From positions 7,543,485 to 7,607,484 of the forward strand of contig AP024096.1 of the NCBI GenBank assembly GCA_015099395.1: a DNA stretch of 64,000 bases, in the 5' to 3' direction. The position numbers and the translations under genes were made by a program. This stretch comes from Ktedonobacteria bacterium brp13 (GTDB lineage Bacteria; Chloroflexota; Ktedonobacteria; Ktedonobacterales; Ktedonobacteraceae). Shown here one piece after another: positions 18,676 to 28,575 of the stretch; within the stretch, counting starts at the first letter, position 1; each line of letters opens with the position of its first letter. Below the pieces are notes generated by a model. That model did not search any database, had not been told where the DNA came from, and worked only from the letters and a program-made list of their open reading frames with translations.

Positions 18676-19113
18676 TTAGTCTTTTTTCTTCATGTTTTGC
18701 TGCATCTGCGTGAGTAACTGGCGAAGGAATATCCGTTCGCGTGGCCCGATGCCTGCAAAAATGGTTTCTTGCAGCTTCATGAACTGCTCGGTGATCGACC
18801 GCTCTTTTTCGCGACCTTTCTCTGTCAAATAGACTCGAACCAGCCGATTATCTTCTGGATCGCGCTGGCGCGTGACCCACCCGGCTTCTTCCATGCGTTG
18901 AAGCAGTTGGGTAATACTCGCCCCCTGGACTGCAAGTTGTTCAGCCAGTTCTGATTGGGTGAGGCCATTCTGCAAAAAAAGCCGCCAGAGCACCGTGGCT
19001 GGAGCGCGATGCATCCCGATCTGCTCCATCAGGGTATCCGATAAATGGCGATAGCTCTGACTGATCTGGGCTAAGAGTTCCCAGTCAGCAACTGCCTCAA
19101 GCTCGTTTTGCAT
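18676..19113 (-). CDS. MarR family transcriptional regulator
   Basis: 145 residues. Winged-helix: LTQSELAEQLAVQGASITQLLQRMEEAGWVTR, then the wing RQRDPEDNRLVRVYLT. Start at ATG 19113 with AAAGGAAAG. Divergent from the P450-TetR pair, so it may control that unit and itself. Confidence 0.88.
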   Translation of the reverse strand: MQNELEAVADWELLAQISQSYRHLSDTLMEQIGMHRAPATVLWRLFLQNGLTQSELAEQLAVQGASITQLLQRMEEAGWVTRQRDPEDNRLVRVYLTEKGREKERSITEQFMKLQETIFAGIGPRERIFLRQLLTQMQQNMKKKD

Positions 19114-19135
19114 ATGTCTCTTTCCTTTGCAGGGT

Positions 19136-19148
19136 CCTAATCATTAGG
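19136..19148. promoter_or_regulatory. palindromic operator candidate
   Basis: CCTAATCATTAGG, a 13 bp dyad just upstream of the MarR start. A second dyad TTAGACT/AGTCTAA (about 19293-19323) lies before the P450 gene next to TTGACA at 19269. Confidence 0.5.
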
Positions 19149-19370
19149 GTGTTAACATTATAAAGCATTCTCTCAATTGTCAAACCGGCAGGATGATGGG
19201 ACTCACTCAGGGATGCGCAGCGAGTTTTCTTTTGGACGTCGAAGTGGTCTTTTTTTGCCATGTGTCACACTTGACACAGGTTTTCCAAAGTATTAGACTG
19301 GGTATGAATTTAATGGAAGTCTAAAAATATCATTTTCAATCAGCGGTTTTCTCGCGAAAGGATGATGTTG

Positions 19371-20633
19371 ATGAACAACCCGTTGGACCAGACCACTCCC
19401 CAGACCACTCCCAATGCAGATATTGCCAGCTTATTCAGCGGCGAGCTTTCGGCGAATCCGTTTCCCTTCTTCGCGCAGATGCGCGAGATGGGCGCTGTTG
19501 TTCCCATTCCCTTCCCCATCGGCGGTGATATCCGGGCATGGATGGTGACGCGCATCGAAGAGGCTGTGCGCATCCTCAAAGATCATGAGCACTTTACTGT
19601 TGATCCTCGATCTATTGGTGCTGACGACTTTTTGCGCCAGCGCTTCGCGGGTACGTCCGACGACACTTTTACCGCCAGATCCTCTATGATTTCCGTGGAT
19701 GAGCCAGACCATAGACGTTTACGCGGATTAGTCTCCAAAGTCTTCACGCCTCGGTATATGGAAAGCTTGCGTTCCCGTGTCCAAGAGATCGCCGACGAAC
19801 TACTCGACGAAGTGCAGGGGCAGGGTCAGATGGATATCGTCGAGAGTTATGCCTTTCCTCTGCCGATCAACGTCATTTCCGAGATGCTTGGAGTGCCAAA
19901 GAAAGATCGACCGCAGATCCGCGCCTGGTCTGAGGCAATGGTTACTGGCGGCGGTATGATGGGTAGGAGTGAAGATGGAATCGCTGGTATGCGGGCGTTC
20001 TCCACGTATACCAGGCATCTGGTCGCCGAGAAGCGCAAGCAGCCACAGAACGACCTGATCAGCCAGCTCATCGCAATTGAAGAGGAAGGGGATCGGCTGA
20101 GTGAGATGGAATTGCTCTCAATGATCACCTTACTGATCTTTGCTGGGCACGAAACGACCTCAAACCTGATTGGTCTTGGCACCTTGATGCTGCTAGACCA
20201 TTCCGACCAACTTGCGATGCTAAAAGCCGATCTCAGCCTTGTCCCCTCGGCGGTCGAGGAACTTCTGCGCTTTAATGGGCCAGTGACCATGCCGGTTCCG
20301 CGTTTTGCGACGGAGGACATTGAACTTGCCGGGCAGCAGATCAAGAAAGGCGATGTGCTCATCACCGCGTTGATTTCGGCCAATCGGGATGAGAGGCAGT
20401 TTACGGACCCCGATGAGTTGAATATTGCCCGTACCCTCAATCGTCATGTTGCCTTTGGGCAGGGCATTCATATCTGTCTGGGAGCGCCACTGGCACGCCT
20501 GGAAGGAGATATTGCCTTCACTACCTTGCTCAAGCGGATGCCGAATGTACATCTTAGCGTGCCTCGTGAGACTATTACCTGGCGTGTCAGTGGCAACTTG
20601 CGCGGATTGACTGTCTTGCCTGTGGCCTTTTAA
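19371..20633 (+). CDS. cytochrome P450
   Basis: About 420 residues; ATG 19371 is best spaced from GAAAGGA, though ATGs at 19362/19365 exist. I-helix AGHETTS, K-helix EELLRF and haem-binding FGQGIHICLGAPLARLE with the Cys ligand are all present. These are the usual features of soluble bacterial class I P450s (CYP107-like). It needs external ferredoxin and reductase, not seen nearby. TetR gene follows after 17 bp, so the two are co-transcribed. Substrate unknown. Confidence 0.9.
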   Translation: MNNPLDQTTPQTTPNADIASLFSGELSANPFPFFAQMREMGAVVPIPFPIGGDIRAWMVTRIEEAVRILKDHEHFTVDPRSIGADDFLRQRFAGTSDDTFTARSSMISVDEPDHRRLRGLVSKVFTPRYMESLRSRVQEIADELLDEVQGQGQMDIVESYAFPLPINVISEMLGVPKKDRPQIRAWSEAMVTGGGMMGRSEDGIAGMRAFSTYTRHLVAEKRKQPQNDLISQLIAIEEEGDRLSEMELLSMITLLIFAGHETTSNLIGLGTLMLLDHSDQLAMLKADLSLVPSAVEELLRFNGPVTMPVPRFATEDIELAGQQIKKGDVLITALISANRDERQFTDPDELNIARTLNRHVAFGQGIHICLGAPLARLEGDIAFTTLLKRMPNVHLSVPRETITWRVSGNLRGLTVLPVAF

Positions 20634-20650
20634 AAAAGAGGTATGCATAA

Positions 20651-21301
20651 ATGAATCGTTTGCCCTTACGAGAGCGAAATAGGCAACGAAATGGTCAGCG
20701 GATCGTCGATGCTGCGTTTGCGTTGTTTCACACCACTGGCTATACCCAGACCACGATGGATGCCATCGCCGAAAAAGCGGAAGTCAGTCGTGCAACGCTT
20801 TTCAACTATTTTCCGACGAAACAAGCCTTACTGATGCAGTTAACTAGTACATTGTATCGGGAGCATGTTCAGCCGGAAATACAAAGCTATCTGGATACTC
20901 AGCCAGGCACGGTGCAAGCACTGCATCGGCTCTTTATGAGTATCCATGAGCATATCTTGATGGTTCCTGATCTCTACCGAGCATTGCAGGAAGAGTTTTT
21001 CCATCATGAACCTGGCGGTGAGAAGGATGCTGGGACGGGCTTCTTGGAGACGCTGTTAGCGATTCTCGCGTCTGGGAAACGGCGGGGTGAACTTCGCTCC
21101 GATCTCCCACTTGAGAAATTAGCTCATTATATTGGCGCGTTGTATGTCTCCGTGCTCTTCCTTCCATTGGAACGGCAAGTGGAACCGGGAGTGCTCACGC
21201 ATTATCGTGCAGAGATTGATACCTTACTGGCGTTTCTCGATACTGCGTTGAACCCGGGCGTGTCCCAGAGAAATGAGAAAGATAAAATTGATGATCGTTG
21301 A
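20651..21301 (+). CDS. TetR family transcriptional regulator
   Basis: 216 residues. N-terminal HTH: RIVDAAFALFHTTGYTQTTMDAIAEKAEVSRATLFNYF. The C-terminal ligand domain is not assigned. It follows the P450 closely, suggesting substrate-responsive control. The end overlaps an IS6 remnant by a few bases. Confidence 0.88.
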   Translation: MNRLPLRERNRQRNGQRIVDAAFALFHTTGYTQTTMDAIAEKAEVSRATLFNYFPTKQALLMQLTSTLYREHVQPEIQSYLDTQPGTVQALHRLFMSIHEHILMVPDLYRALQEEFFHHEPGGEKDAGTGFLETLLAILASGKRRGELRSDLPLEKLAHYIGALYVSVLFLPLERQVEPGVLTHYRAEIDTLLAFLDTALNPGVSQRNEKDKIDDR

Positions 21302-21738
21302 TCTTTCTGCCCGTAGAAGATGGCAATCTGGTTGATTCGCGATTGAGTGAGAAGCGAGATAGGGATGCCGCACAGCAGTTCTTCAAGCAAGCTCTTGCTG
21401 TGGTTGGCCATGCTCCAGAGCAGGTCACGACGGATGGGCATCGTTCTTATCCAAGTGCTAGACGCGAGACGATGAGCAATGACGTGCAACATCGGACCAC
21501 TACGTATCGCAATAATCGGTTGGAACAAGATCACCGTGGCATCAAGCAGCGGTAGTATCCCATGCGCGGCTTGCGCAATTTCCAGGCAGCAGCTCGCTTT
21601 TGCAGGGCGTTTGGTGAATGACGCCATTCCTTCCGCCCTCGGAGTACAATGGGTGAAACCGTCTCGCTTGCGCAACAACGATCGCTCTTTCTCGACCGCT
21701 TCTTGGCCTTGCAAGTACTCATGGGAGCAGTTTCCTAG
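21301..21738 (+). pseudogene. IS6 family transposase remnant
   Basis: DGNLVDSRLSEKRDRDAAQQFF, VTTDGHRSY, then NNRLEQDHRGIKQR carry the second D and the final E of the IS6 DDE domain. An in-frame TAG (21553) interrupts QR*YYPMRGLRNFQAAARFCRAF, and a further stop follows. The N-terminal half is missing. Confidence 0.8.
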
Positions 21739-21791
21739 CTCCACAGATCATATTTGAGGGGCATTGAAATACCTCTGATCCCACGGTGGTC

Positions 21792-22823
21792 TCAGTTCTG
21801 ACACTTCCTTTGCTGGCTTTGCCAGGCGGCCTCAATCACTTTGATCGTATTCGTCGCTTCCTGAGCCGTGACTGGAGCAGGCTTGCCTGACAGAATGGCC
21901 TCAATGATCCCCTGGTAAAACGCCTCATAGCAGCCGGGAAGCGTTTTGACGGTGCCCTCAATGGTGATTTTGCCGACATCCATGGTGATAGTGCCATACT
22001 GCTCGACAGGATCTTCTCCCCAGCCAGGATCGCCGGGACGTTTCCCCGCAAGCAAGGCTTCTGCCTGGGAATCGAACCCCGATTTGATGAAGCTCCCCGT
22101 GCTTCCATGGAGCTGAAAGCGCGGCCCCGAGGCCCGGACCAGCGAACTCGCATGCAAGATAACGCGGAGTTTGGGATAGCTGAGCACGAGATGAAAATAG
22201 TCGTCGGCCTGGGCGTTCGCACGTTGGGCTTGGACATCAGCCCACACCGCTTGTGGGAAACCGAACAGGCATAGCGCTTGATCAATCAGATGCGAACCCA
22301 GGTCATAGAGGATGCCTGCTCCCGGCTCTGCTCGCTCTCGCCAGCGATCACGCACCAGGGGACGGTAGCGGTCATAATGGGCTTCGTAGGTAAAGAGGTC
22401 TCCCAGCAGGCCCTGCTGCAAGAGATGGCGAATGGTCAGGAAATCGTTGTTCCACCGGCAGTTGTGAAAGATACTGAGAACGACCTGCTGTTGCTGTGCC
22501 AGTTCCATGAGTTCCTCGGCCTGGGAGGCATGCAGCACGAATGGTTTCTCTACGATGACGTGTTTGCCTGCGGCAAGGGCTTGTTTCGCCAGATCGTAGT
22601 GCATCTCGTTTGGCGTCGCGATGACGATGAGGGTGATCTCTGGCTGTGCGAGCAGATGCTCAAGAGTAGGGACAACGGTGATAGTGGGGAAGTCTTTGCG
22701 CACCTTTTCCGGCTGCGAGGACACGATCGTGCTCAGCCTGAGTCCTGGAGTGCTCTCAATCAAAGGGGCATGAAAGACGGCGCTTGCCATGCCATAGCCA
22801 ACTAATCCAACGTGAATGGTCAT
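21792..22823 (-). CDS. Gfo/Idh/MocA family oxidoreductase
   Basis: Start at ATG 22823 (MTIHVGLVGYGMASAVFH) after AAGGAACG. N-terminal Rossmann fold GLVGYGMA, the catalytic-site EKPF motif (VIVEKPFVLHASQAEEL) and GAGILYDLGSHLIDQ with the expected H are all present. About 343 residues, normal length. Acts on a sugar, inositol or related polyol with NAD(P); substrate not deducible. Confidence 0.88.
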   Translation of the reverse strand: MTIHVGLVGYGMASAVFHAPLIESTPGLRLSTIVSSQPEKVRKDFPTITVVPTLEHLLAQPEITLIVIATPNEMHYDLAKQALAAGKHVIVEKPFVLHASQAEELMELAQQQQVVLSIFHNCRWNNDFLTIRHLLQQGLLGDLFTYEAHYDRYRPLVRDRWRERAEPGAGILYDLGSHLIDQALCLFGFPQAVWADVQAQRANAQADDYFHLVLSYPKLRVILHASSLVRASGPRFQLHGSTGSFIKSGFDSQAEALLAGKRPGDPGWGEDPVEQYGTITMDVGKITIEGTVKTLPGCYEAFYQGIIEAILSGKPAPVTAQEATNTIKVIEAAWQSQQRKCQN

Positions 22824-22924
22824 CGTTCCTTCTTTCCGTGAACGTATCATGCAGGATGAGATTTTGTTCAGTATAGCACATCCTTGCCTAGCGAGAGCGC
22901 TTCATGCGTTTGCGAGTTGATTGG

Positions 22925-23465
22925 CGCATTGCGTCATGGGAAATCGTACCCATCAGTAAGATTCTGGCGCTTTTTTCTGCGAACGTTTCTGTGCCTGCAG
23001 CCAGATCTCTGTGGGCTTCATGCCTTTTCCGGCCATGATCAATTGTGTGACTCCTCTTGTGCTGAGGAGTAAGATATCTCATGACGCAAGTGGGTGGTCT
23101 CCTCATCAGGAAGATTACCCCCAAACCCATCTCTCGTTGGTTGTGGCTGGCAGAGGAGGAGGTGCTCTTCGTTAGTAAGAATAGATATCTTATAGCCATG
23201 ATCTCTCATCGGCAGAGCCAGCCAGAGCCCCACGAGAAGGGTTTTATGGATACTTGCTGAATCGCATTTGCCATTGCGCATCCGCTCCTTATAATATACG
23301 CATTGATTACGGGAAATCGTACCCGATGGTGTGCTGCTCACGCCCTTTTTCCTCGAATGTATTGTCTCCTACAGGAAGGTCTCTGCTGCTTTGCACGTGG
23401 TCTGAAAATGCCCAGTTGGCTTGTTCCCCTTGACTGAGGAGTACGATATCTCATGAGGCAATGCG
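22925..23465. repeat. family-A composite repeat, ~541 bp
   Basis: Left CGCATTGCGTCATGGGAAAT, right ATATCTCATGAGGCAATGCG, with the same internal two-unit layout as the copy at 15106. 23466-23579 holds nothing recognised. Confidence 0.85.
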
Positions 23466-23579
23466 CCGTTCGGAGGGGGGCCAATGGAAAAGGGCGCATC
23501 ATGCACCTCGCCAGTGGCCTACCCTACATTTATGCGGGTGGAGTGTCAAGAGGCCATTAATTATTGTTCTTATAAGGAT

Positions 23580-24755
23580 CTATTCAGCCACCGGCATATG
23601 TACAGGCGTAAAGAGCAAGCCCAGCTGGTGAAGATGCCCATTCTTTCGGCTCAAAGGTCTCTCTGGGTCCGGATGGATGGAAGAAAAATGGGCGACGATT
23701 CGTTCCAACGCGATCTTTGATTCCAGGCGCGCCAGGGGTGCTCCCAGACAGACATGAATGCCATAGCCAAAGGTCATATGAGGATTGGGCGTACGCCTGA
23801 TATCAAATTGTTCGGCATGAGGAAAATATTCCTCCTCGAAATGGGCCGCTCCAACCCAGGACACAATCATCTCACCTGCTTTGATCTCGTGCCCATCCAG
23901 TACAAGATCCTCACGCGCGGTACGTCGCAGGCTGATCTCTGAGAAATCATAGCGCAATGTCTCTTCAAGAGCACCAGGGATCAACGACGGGTCGGCCCGC
24001 AAGGCTTCGTATATCTCCGGGTGCTGGCTAAAACGATCGAGAGCATAGCTCAGCAGCATGGTAGTGGTTACATTCCCAGCCATCATCATTTCCAGGCACA
24101 TAAAGAGAATTTCCTCGCGTGTCAGACGCGCGCCATCCTCTTCAGCCGCCAGGAGTGAACTCATAAGGTCTGTCTGTGGGTCAGCTTTTCGCTCTTCTAG
24201 CAGGTCAGAGAAGTAATGAAAAAGCTCGTTGTTATCTGGATGCGCTCCTTTTGTGAACTGATCAAGTAACTGATAAGACCACACGCGAAAGCGCTCCTGA
24301 TCTTTTGCCGGCAAGCCCAGCATCTCTGCAATGACCCGCACAGGCAAGGGGTAGGTCAAACCAGTCATCATCTCCATTTTTCCGATGGCCAACGCGGGTT
24401 CTAATAAGCTATCGATAATCTCGACCAGGCGGGGCGTAAGTTCTTCAATACTGCGGGGCGTAAAGGCTTTGGAGACCAGCGAACGTAGCTGGCGATGGCG
24501 TGGAGGTTCTGATTTTCCTAAGGTACTGGGAAAATTTTCCGGTAAGGTCTTTTTCACCGAATAGTCCACATGATCCAATAAAACTCTCTGCACATCTTTG
24601 TAGCGGAAAACTTCCCATACCTGGAGATCCTGGTTATAATGGACTGGCTGATTCTCGCGCATTTCTCGATACCAGGTGATGCGCGACTCTACTGAATCAC
24701 CTATCTTTTGTTGCATCATGTTTCTTGGTAACTCGGATTTGTCCTGAATAGCCAT
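23580..24755 (-). CDS. cytochrome P450 with altered I-helix
   Basis: About 391 residues from ATG 24755 (MAIQDKSELPRN) behind AGGAGGG; the frame is open further upstream but without support. EETLRY and FGYGIHVCLGAPLARLE are intact. The I-helix reads MAGNVTTT, where the usual acid residue before the Thr (as in AGHETTS of the other P450) is Val. That acid normally helps deliver protons to oxygen, so the chemistry may differ. No redox partner or regulator adjacent. Confidence 0.88.
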   Translation of the reverse strand: MAIQDKSELPRNMMQQKIGDSVESRITWYREMRENQPVHYNQDLQVWEVFRYKDVQRVLLDHVDYSVKKTLPENFPSTLGKSEPPRHRQLRSLVSKAFTPRSIEELTPRLVEIIDSLLEPALAIGKMEMMTGLTYPLPVRVIAEMLGLPAKDQERFRVWSYQLLDQFTKGAHPDNNELFHYFSDLLEERKADPQTDLMSSLLAAEEDGARLTREEILFMCLEMMMAGNVTTTMLLSYALDRFSQHPEIYEALRADPSLIPGALEETLRYDFSEISLRRTAREDLVLDGHEIKAGEMIVSWVGAAHFEEEYFPHAEQFDIRRTPNPHMTFGYGIHVCLGAPLARLESKIALERIVAHFSSIHPDPERPLSRKNGHLHQLGLLFTPVHMPVAE

Positions 24756-25048
24756 ATGTATTCCCTCCTGCTCTTTCATTCGTTTCTTCAGGTACAGCAA
24801 GCATGCACGCATGATCGCATTATAGCACATTTTCCCAAAATGCATGTATTGAATGGCTCTTATGCAACCTTGGAACATCATGCGCAGCAGGCCACTGAGA
24901 AGAACTAAATGGGGAATCGAGTTGTCAGGCAGAGAAAAAAGGAGGAAGATCTTTTCATGAGAAACGTCGTAAGAGAGGATCCTCTTCCTCATGTTATCTC
25001 ATGATACATCTTGGGTAGCATCTCATCAAGCATCGGCAACACATGCCC
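24756..25048. other. non-coding stretch
   Basis: No coding or structural signal recognised upstream of the P450 apart from its ribosome site. The same holds for 25132-25312. Confidence 0.5.
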
Positions 25049-25131
25049 TAAGTACAATCAAGCAACAAACGTGGGATAAAACTTGCTCAGCAGGCACAGA
25101 CAATCCCAAAAAAGTTGCTTGATTGTACTTA
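25049..25131. repeat. family-E short palindromic element
   Basis: 83 bp bounded by perfect 18 bp arms TAAGTACAATCAAGCAAC and GTTGCTTGATTGTACTTA. The same outer sequence bounds 52390-52465. Confidence 0.75.
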
Positions 25132-25312
25132 CATGATCATAACGGCTATGATCATGTAGAACCGCGATTCTATGTTTGAATGACATCCATGGGAACGTTG
25201 TCTGAGTGAGTTTGGCTGTGTTTTCATCCTCTGATAGTAGCTTTGTTGTATTATTGCGCTTATTATTTTAGCGAGGACAGTACGTTAAAACGAACAAGGG
25301 AGGCATTCTAGA

Positions 25313-25435
25313 GTCTGTCAAGTATTTTGTGTATGTATTTCCATTTATTGAGGAAATCGCTCCCCAAATTCAATCGCAAAGCAGTTGAGTGCAGGTGCCC
25401 AGTTTCGGATTGGCTTGGTCCACTTCTTCGCGATG
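25313..25435 (-). pseudogene. IS256 family transposase 3' remnant
   Basis: Minus-strand reading AKKWTKPIRNWAPALNCFAIEFGERF and a stop at 25345 match the C-terminus of IS256/mutator transposases. The flanking GAGTCTGTCAAGTATTTTGT looks like the IS end. The rest is cut off by the family-A repeat at 25436. Confidence 0.7.
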
Positions 25436-25967
25436 CGCATTGCGTCATGGGAAATCTTATCCATCAGTAAGATTCTGGCGCTTTTTTTCTGCGAACGTTT
25501 CTGTGTCTGCAGCAAGATCTCCGTAGGCTTCGTACCTCTTCTGATCATGATCAATTGGATGACTCCTCTTGCGCTAAGGGGGAAGGTATCTCATGACGCG
25601 AGTGGATGGGAGTCGTCTCATCAAAAAGATCTCCCTCAAACCCATTGCTAGTGGGGTGTGGCTGGCGGAGACGGTGGTGTTTTGTGCATATTCTTATAGT
25701 CTTGAATTCTCCTAAGCAGATCCAGCCAGAGCCACGAGAAGGGTTGTATGGATACCGGCTGAATCGCATGTGCCAATGCGCATTCGTTCCTTATATACGC
25801 ATTGCATTACGGGAAATCGTACCCGATGGTGTGCTGCTCACGCCCTTTTCCATCGGATGTTGTATCGCTTACAGGAAGGCCTCCACCTGCTTCGTACGTG
25901 TTCTGAACATGCCCAGTTGGCTTGTTCCCCTTGCACTAAGGAGTACGATTTCCCGTGATGCAATGCG
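25436..25967. repeat. family-A composite repeat, ~532 bp
   Basis: Left CGCATTGCGTCATGGGAAAT, right GATTTCCCGTGATGCAATGCG shortened here to its last bases. Replaces the 5' part of the IS256 remnant and abuts an IS200 remnant. Confidence 0.85.
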
Positions 25968-26216
25968 CTGGCGATTGTGCCCAGATTGAAGCAAGCATCG
26001 ACTCTTCAGCTTTGGCACATGCACGAGTGTGAATTGAGAAGCCATTTTTGGAAGGAAAGGACATGCTGGAGTGATGGATACGTTTGTTTCACTGTTGGCA
26101 ATGTGAGTCAGGAAACAATCCGACAATCTATGAAGCGTCAAGGGAAAAAGTGGCGATTCATCCACGAGGCTGAAGACCTCGTGGTTTTCTCGCCGACTCC
26201 CTATAACCATACTTAA
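25968..26216 (+). pseudogene. IS200/IS605 TnpA remnant with end hairpin
   Basis: CWSDGYVCFTVGNVSQETIRQSM is the C-terminal TnpA signature (HUH Y1 transposase); the HUH and Tyr region is missing. A hairpin CCACGAGG/CCTCGTGG at 26161-26183 fits the structured right end of such elements. Confidence 0.65.
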
Positions 26217-26684
26217 CGTGATCTAGACAGAAGGGTATCCAGGCAGTTTACAGCCTCTTCTTGTAAGGATGGGAGAACATGAGAATAGGTATCCAGCGTC
26301 AAACTGATCTGGCTATGTCCCAATAGTTCCTGCACCACTTTGGCATGCACACCCAATGTTAATAGTAAACTTGCTGTACTGTGACGCAGATCGTGGAAGC
26401 GAATGATCGGGAGTTCCCCTTTGACCAGGATTGGTCGAAATGACCGGCGAATCATATTGCCGACGTCAATTGGGTTTCCAATCACATTGCAAAAGATCCA
26501 TTCTTGCTCATTCCAGGCTGGGCCTGCTGCCAGCCGCACTTCCCGTTGGCGTATTCGGTGTTGCTTCAAGGCTTCAATAGCCATCCTGGTAAGGTGAATA
26601 CGCCTGCGGCTCTTTGCCGTCTTGGGTTCGGATAGCGTAAACCTTTTTCCTACTAGTACAGCTTGGCGGAAATATCGTAGGAGT

Positions 26685-27431
26685 CTAGAGGCGAGACGGT
26701 CCTTTGTAGGTCCAGTGAAAAGGACCATTGGAAAGACGATTGTAATAAGCAATGAATGCCAGGATGCCCTCGCGTAAGTGAGTCAGGGATGTCCAACTGG
26801 CGCGAGCTAAGAGGCGGCGAACAAGAATACTGAACCAAATCTCAATTTGATTGAGCCAAGAACTGTGCCTGGGCGTGTAGACGAAGCGAATGCGATGGCT
26901 CGGGTTTGAAAGAAAGGCAACTCGCGTCGGCATCGAGGCCAAATGACCACTTTTGCCTTTGATGCCCAGGTCCTCCTGGATGCCGCACTGCTCCGCGACG
27001 AGACGAACCAGCGTTTCAGACTGATGCGTGTTGAGCTGATCGGCGACAAAGACCCAGGCAGCCTCTGGATCAGTCTGAATGGTCTGGGCAATGTGAGCTG
27101 CAAAGTCGGCTTCGGTGCGTGTCGGTAAGAGGCTCGGGGCGATCACTTGACCGGTGGCTACATCCAAATTGGCGATCAGACTCAGGGTGCCATGCCGCTT
27201 GTATTCGAATTCCATCCGCTCGACATGACCTGGTAGCATCGGCAATGAAGGATGCAAACGCTCCAATGCTTGGACTCCTGTCATCTCATCGGTGCTGATC
27301 ACATGCGTGCCCTGCGCCGCAAGTGCCGGAGTCGCTTCATAGACTTCGCACACCGTGCAGATCTGTTCCGTCAACTCAGCTGGATCGTCGGGAGGTGGCG
27401 TGAGCCAGTAGCGCTTGCGATGAGGCTGCAA
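26685..27431 (-). CDS. IS630 transposase, catalytic part (second frame)
   Basis: The DDE residues are visible in ISTDEMTG, FVADQLNTHQSE and NQIEIWFSIL. It joins the upstream frame near a T6A4 run (about 27435-27445): RFLK in the first frame continues as KASVLQPHRKRYWL here. This is either translational frameshifting, common in the family, or an indel. Ends just inside the element's left terminus. Confidence 0.85.
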   Translation of the reverse strand: MQPHRKRYWLTPPPDDPAELTEQICTVCEVYEATPALAAQGTHVISTDEMTGVQALERLHPSLPMLPGHVERMEFEYKRHGTLSLIANLDVATGQVIAPSLLPTRTEADFAAHIAQTIQTDPEAAWVFVADQLNTHQSETLVRLVAEQCGIQEDLGIKGKSGHLASMPTRVAFLSNPSHRIRFVYTPRHSSWLNQIEIWFSILVRRLLARASWTSLTHLREGILAFIAYYNRLSNGPFHWTYKGPSRL

Positions 27432-27927
27432 AACGCTCGCCTTTTAAAAAACGTCCCACCGTCCGGGGAGAAATCTGCTTGACGATCCCGCGTTTCACCG
27501 CTTCATCAGCCAGTTCACGTGGGGTCCAACTGCTGACTGGTCGCTGTGATTCCCCTGGTGTTTCACACGCCAGAGCCATGATTTGCATGAACTGCTCGAA
27601 CGTGAAGGTCTCTGGGGCACCGGGGCGCTTCTCATCGGTCAAGAGAACCTCGATGGCTTGACCAAGGAGTTTTGGCTTTGCGGTAGCTTCGATCGCCTCC
27701 AAATGGGCTTGCGCCATGTGCCAGCGATCCCGCCAACGCCGCACTGTTTCATACCCCATCTGCAAGTGCTGGGCTATTTTGCTATTACTGACCCCCTCGG
27801 CTGCTTCCAAAATGATGCGACCGCGTTTCACCAGTCGTTGGGCATTGGTGCTCCGATGCACCATACGCTCCAACAATTCGTGTTGTAACGAGCTCACATG
27901 AAGCTCGTTTGCTTGTGGATGAGGCAT
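27376..27927 (-). CDS. IS630 transposase, N-terminal DNA-binding part
   Basis: Start at ATG 27927 (MPHPQANELHVSSLQ). HTH: RGRIILEAAEGVSNSKIAQHLQMGYETVRRWRDRW, then a second winged HTH around SSWTPRELADEAVKRGIV. Runs into the second frame at the T6A4 stretch; residues after FLKGERF are out of frame. Confidence 0.85.
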   Translation of the reverse strand: MPHPQANELHVSSLQHELLERMVHRSTNAQRLVKRGRIILEAAEGVSNSKIAQHLQMGYETVRRWRDRWHMAQAHLEAIEATAKPKLLGQAIEVLLTDEKRPGAPETFTFEQFMQIMALACETPGESQRPVSSWTPRELADEAVKRGIVKQISPRTVGRFLKGERFAASSQALLAHATSRRSS

Positions 27928-28409
27928 GTGGACAATCTCCTTGCTTCTTTCTCTCCTTATTCTATCACATCCTCACTCACTATTTACGCCAGTCTGTACT
28001 AGGCGTGTTATGGTTCGCTTCACCTGGAGGGTTCCTGTGGTCAAATCAACATCTTCCCATTTGAGCGCTAACAACTCACCCTGCCGCATTCCAGTTGTGA
28101 GCGCTAGCACGTAGAGCGCTTCTAACGGATCACCTTTGGCGGCTTCCAGAAATTGTTGGCCCTGCTTTCCTGAGAGAACTTGCATCTCTTTTCTTGGAAC
28201 CCGTGGGGCACTGACCGCATCGCAGACGTTACGTACCACTAATTGCCATTTGAGCGCATCACTAAGTGCTTTATGGAGGACTCGATGGATATGTTTCACA
28301 GTTTGTGGAGCATAGCCTTCCTCCAATTTCTGGTTGTAGAGCATCTGTAGTTGTTGAGGTGCCAGTTTCTGTAATTTAACGTTTCCTAGTATTGGTAGGA
28401 TATGGAGTA

Positions 28410-28575
28410 CGCATTGCCTCACCAGAAATCTTCCTTTGCACCCTTGGCAAAACAGACGCCCCGTCGATATTTTGTGCCTGTTTTGCAATGACATATCCTC
28501 ATCTCGACCCTTTCTTTCAGAAGAACAGGATGGGATAGAATGAGGACAAAAAGGAAGATTTCTGGTGAGGCAAAC
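28410..28575. repeat. left-end inverted-repeat unit of copy 1
   Basis: Outer arm at 28414-28437 and inner arm at 28550-28573 form a perfect 24 bp inverted pair; the outer arm begins TTGCCTCACCAGAAATCTTC. The inner arm covers codons 4-12 of the transposase gene (start 28540). Size matches a single family-A unit. Confidence 0.85.

Larger units (their letters stand above)
26659..27996. mobile_element. IS630 family element with TA duplication
   Basis: 1338 bp. Ends CAGCTTGGCGGAAATA (26659) and, inverted, CAGACTGGCGTAAATA (27996), each next to a TA (26657-26658 and 27997-27998). TA target duplication is typical of IS630/Tc1-type elements. Inserted in the integrase gene. Confidence 0.88.
26213..28409 (-). 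pseudogene. phage-type tyrosine integrase, split and truncated
   Basis: Two parts on the minus strand. The 5' part (28409-27999) has a core-binding domain (LQMLYNQKLEEGYAPQTVKHIHRVL) and Arg I in LTTGMRQGELLAL. The 3' part (26658-26213) has SEPKTAKSRRRI, FHDLRHS, LLGHSQIS and the catalytic Tyr in LDTYSHVL. Removing the IS630 element and one TA rejoins them in frame as RLVLVGKRF. The N-terminus is cut by the left end of the DDE-tyrosine recombinase element at 28410. All active-site residues are present in the joined protein, so it was recently functional. Confidence 0.88.

Noticed and set aside
15063..25967. Open frames inside the family-A composites, for example 18124-18552 and the minus-strand frames near 15357-15641
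   Set aside because: They recur only because the repeat recurs, differ by frame breaks between copies, lack ribosome sites and resemble no protein.
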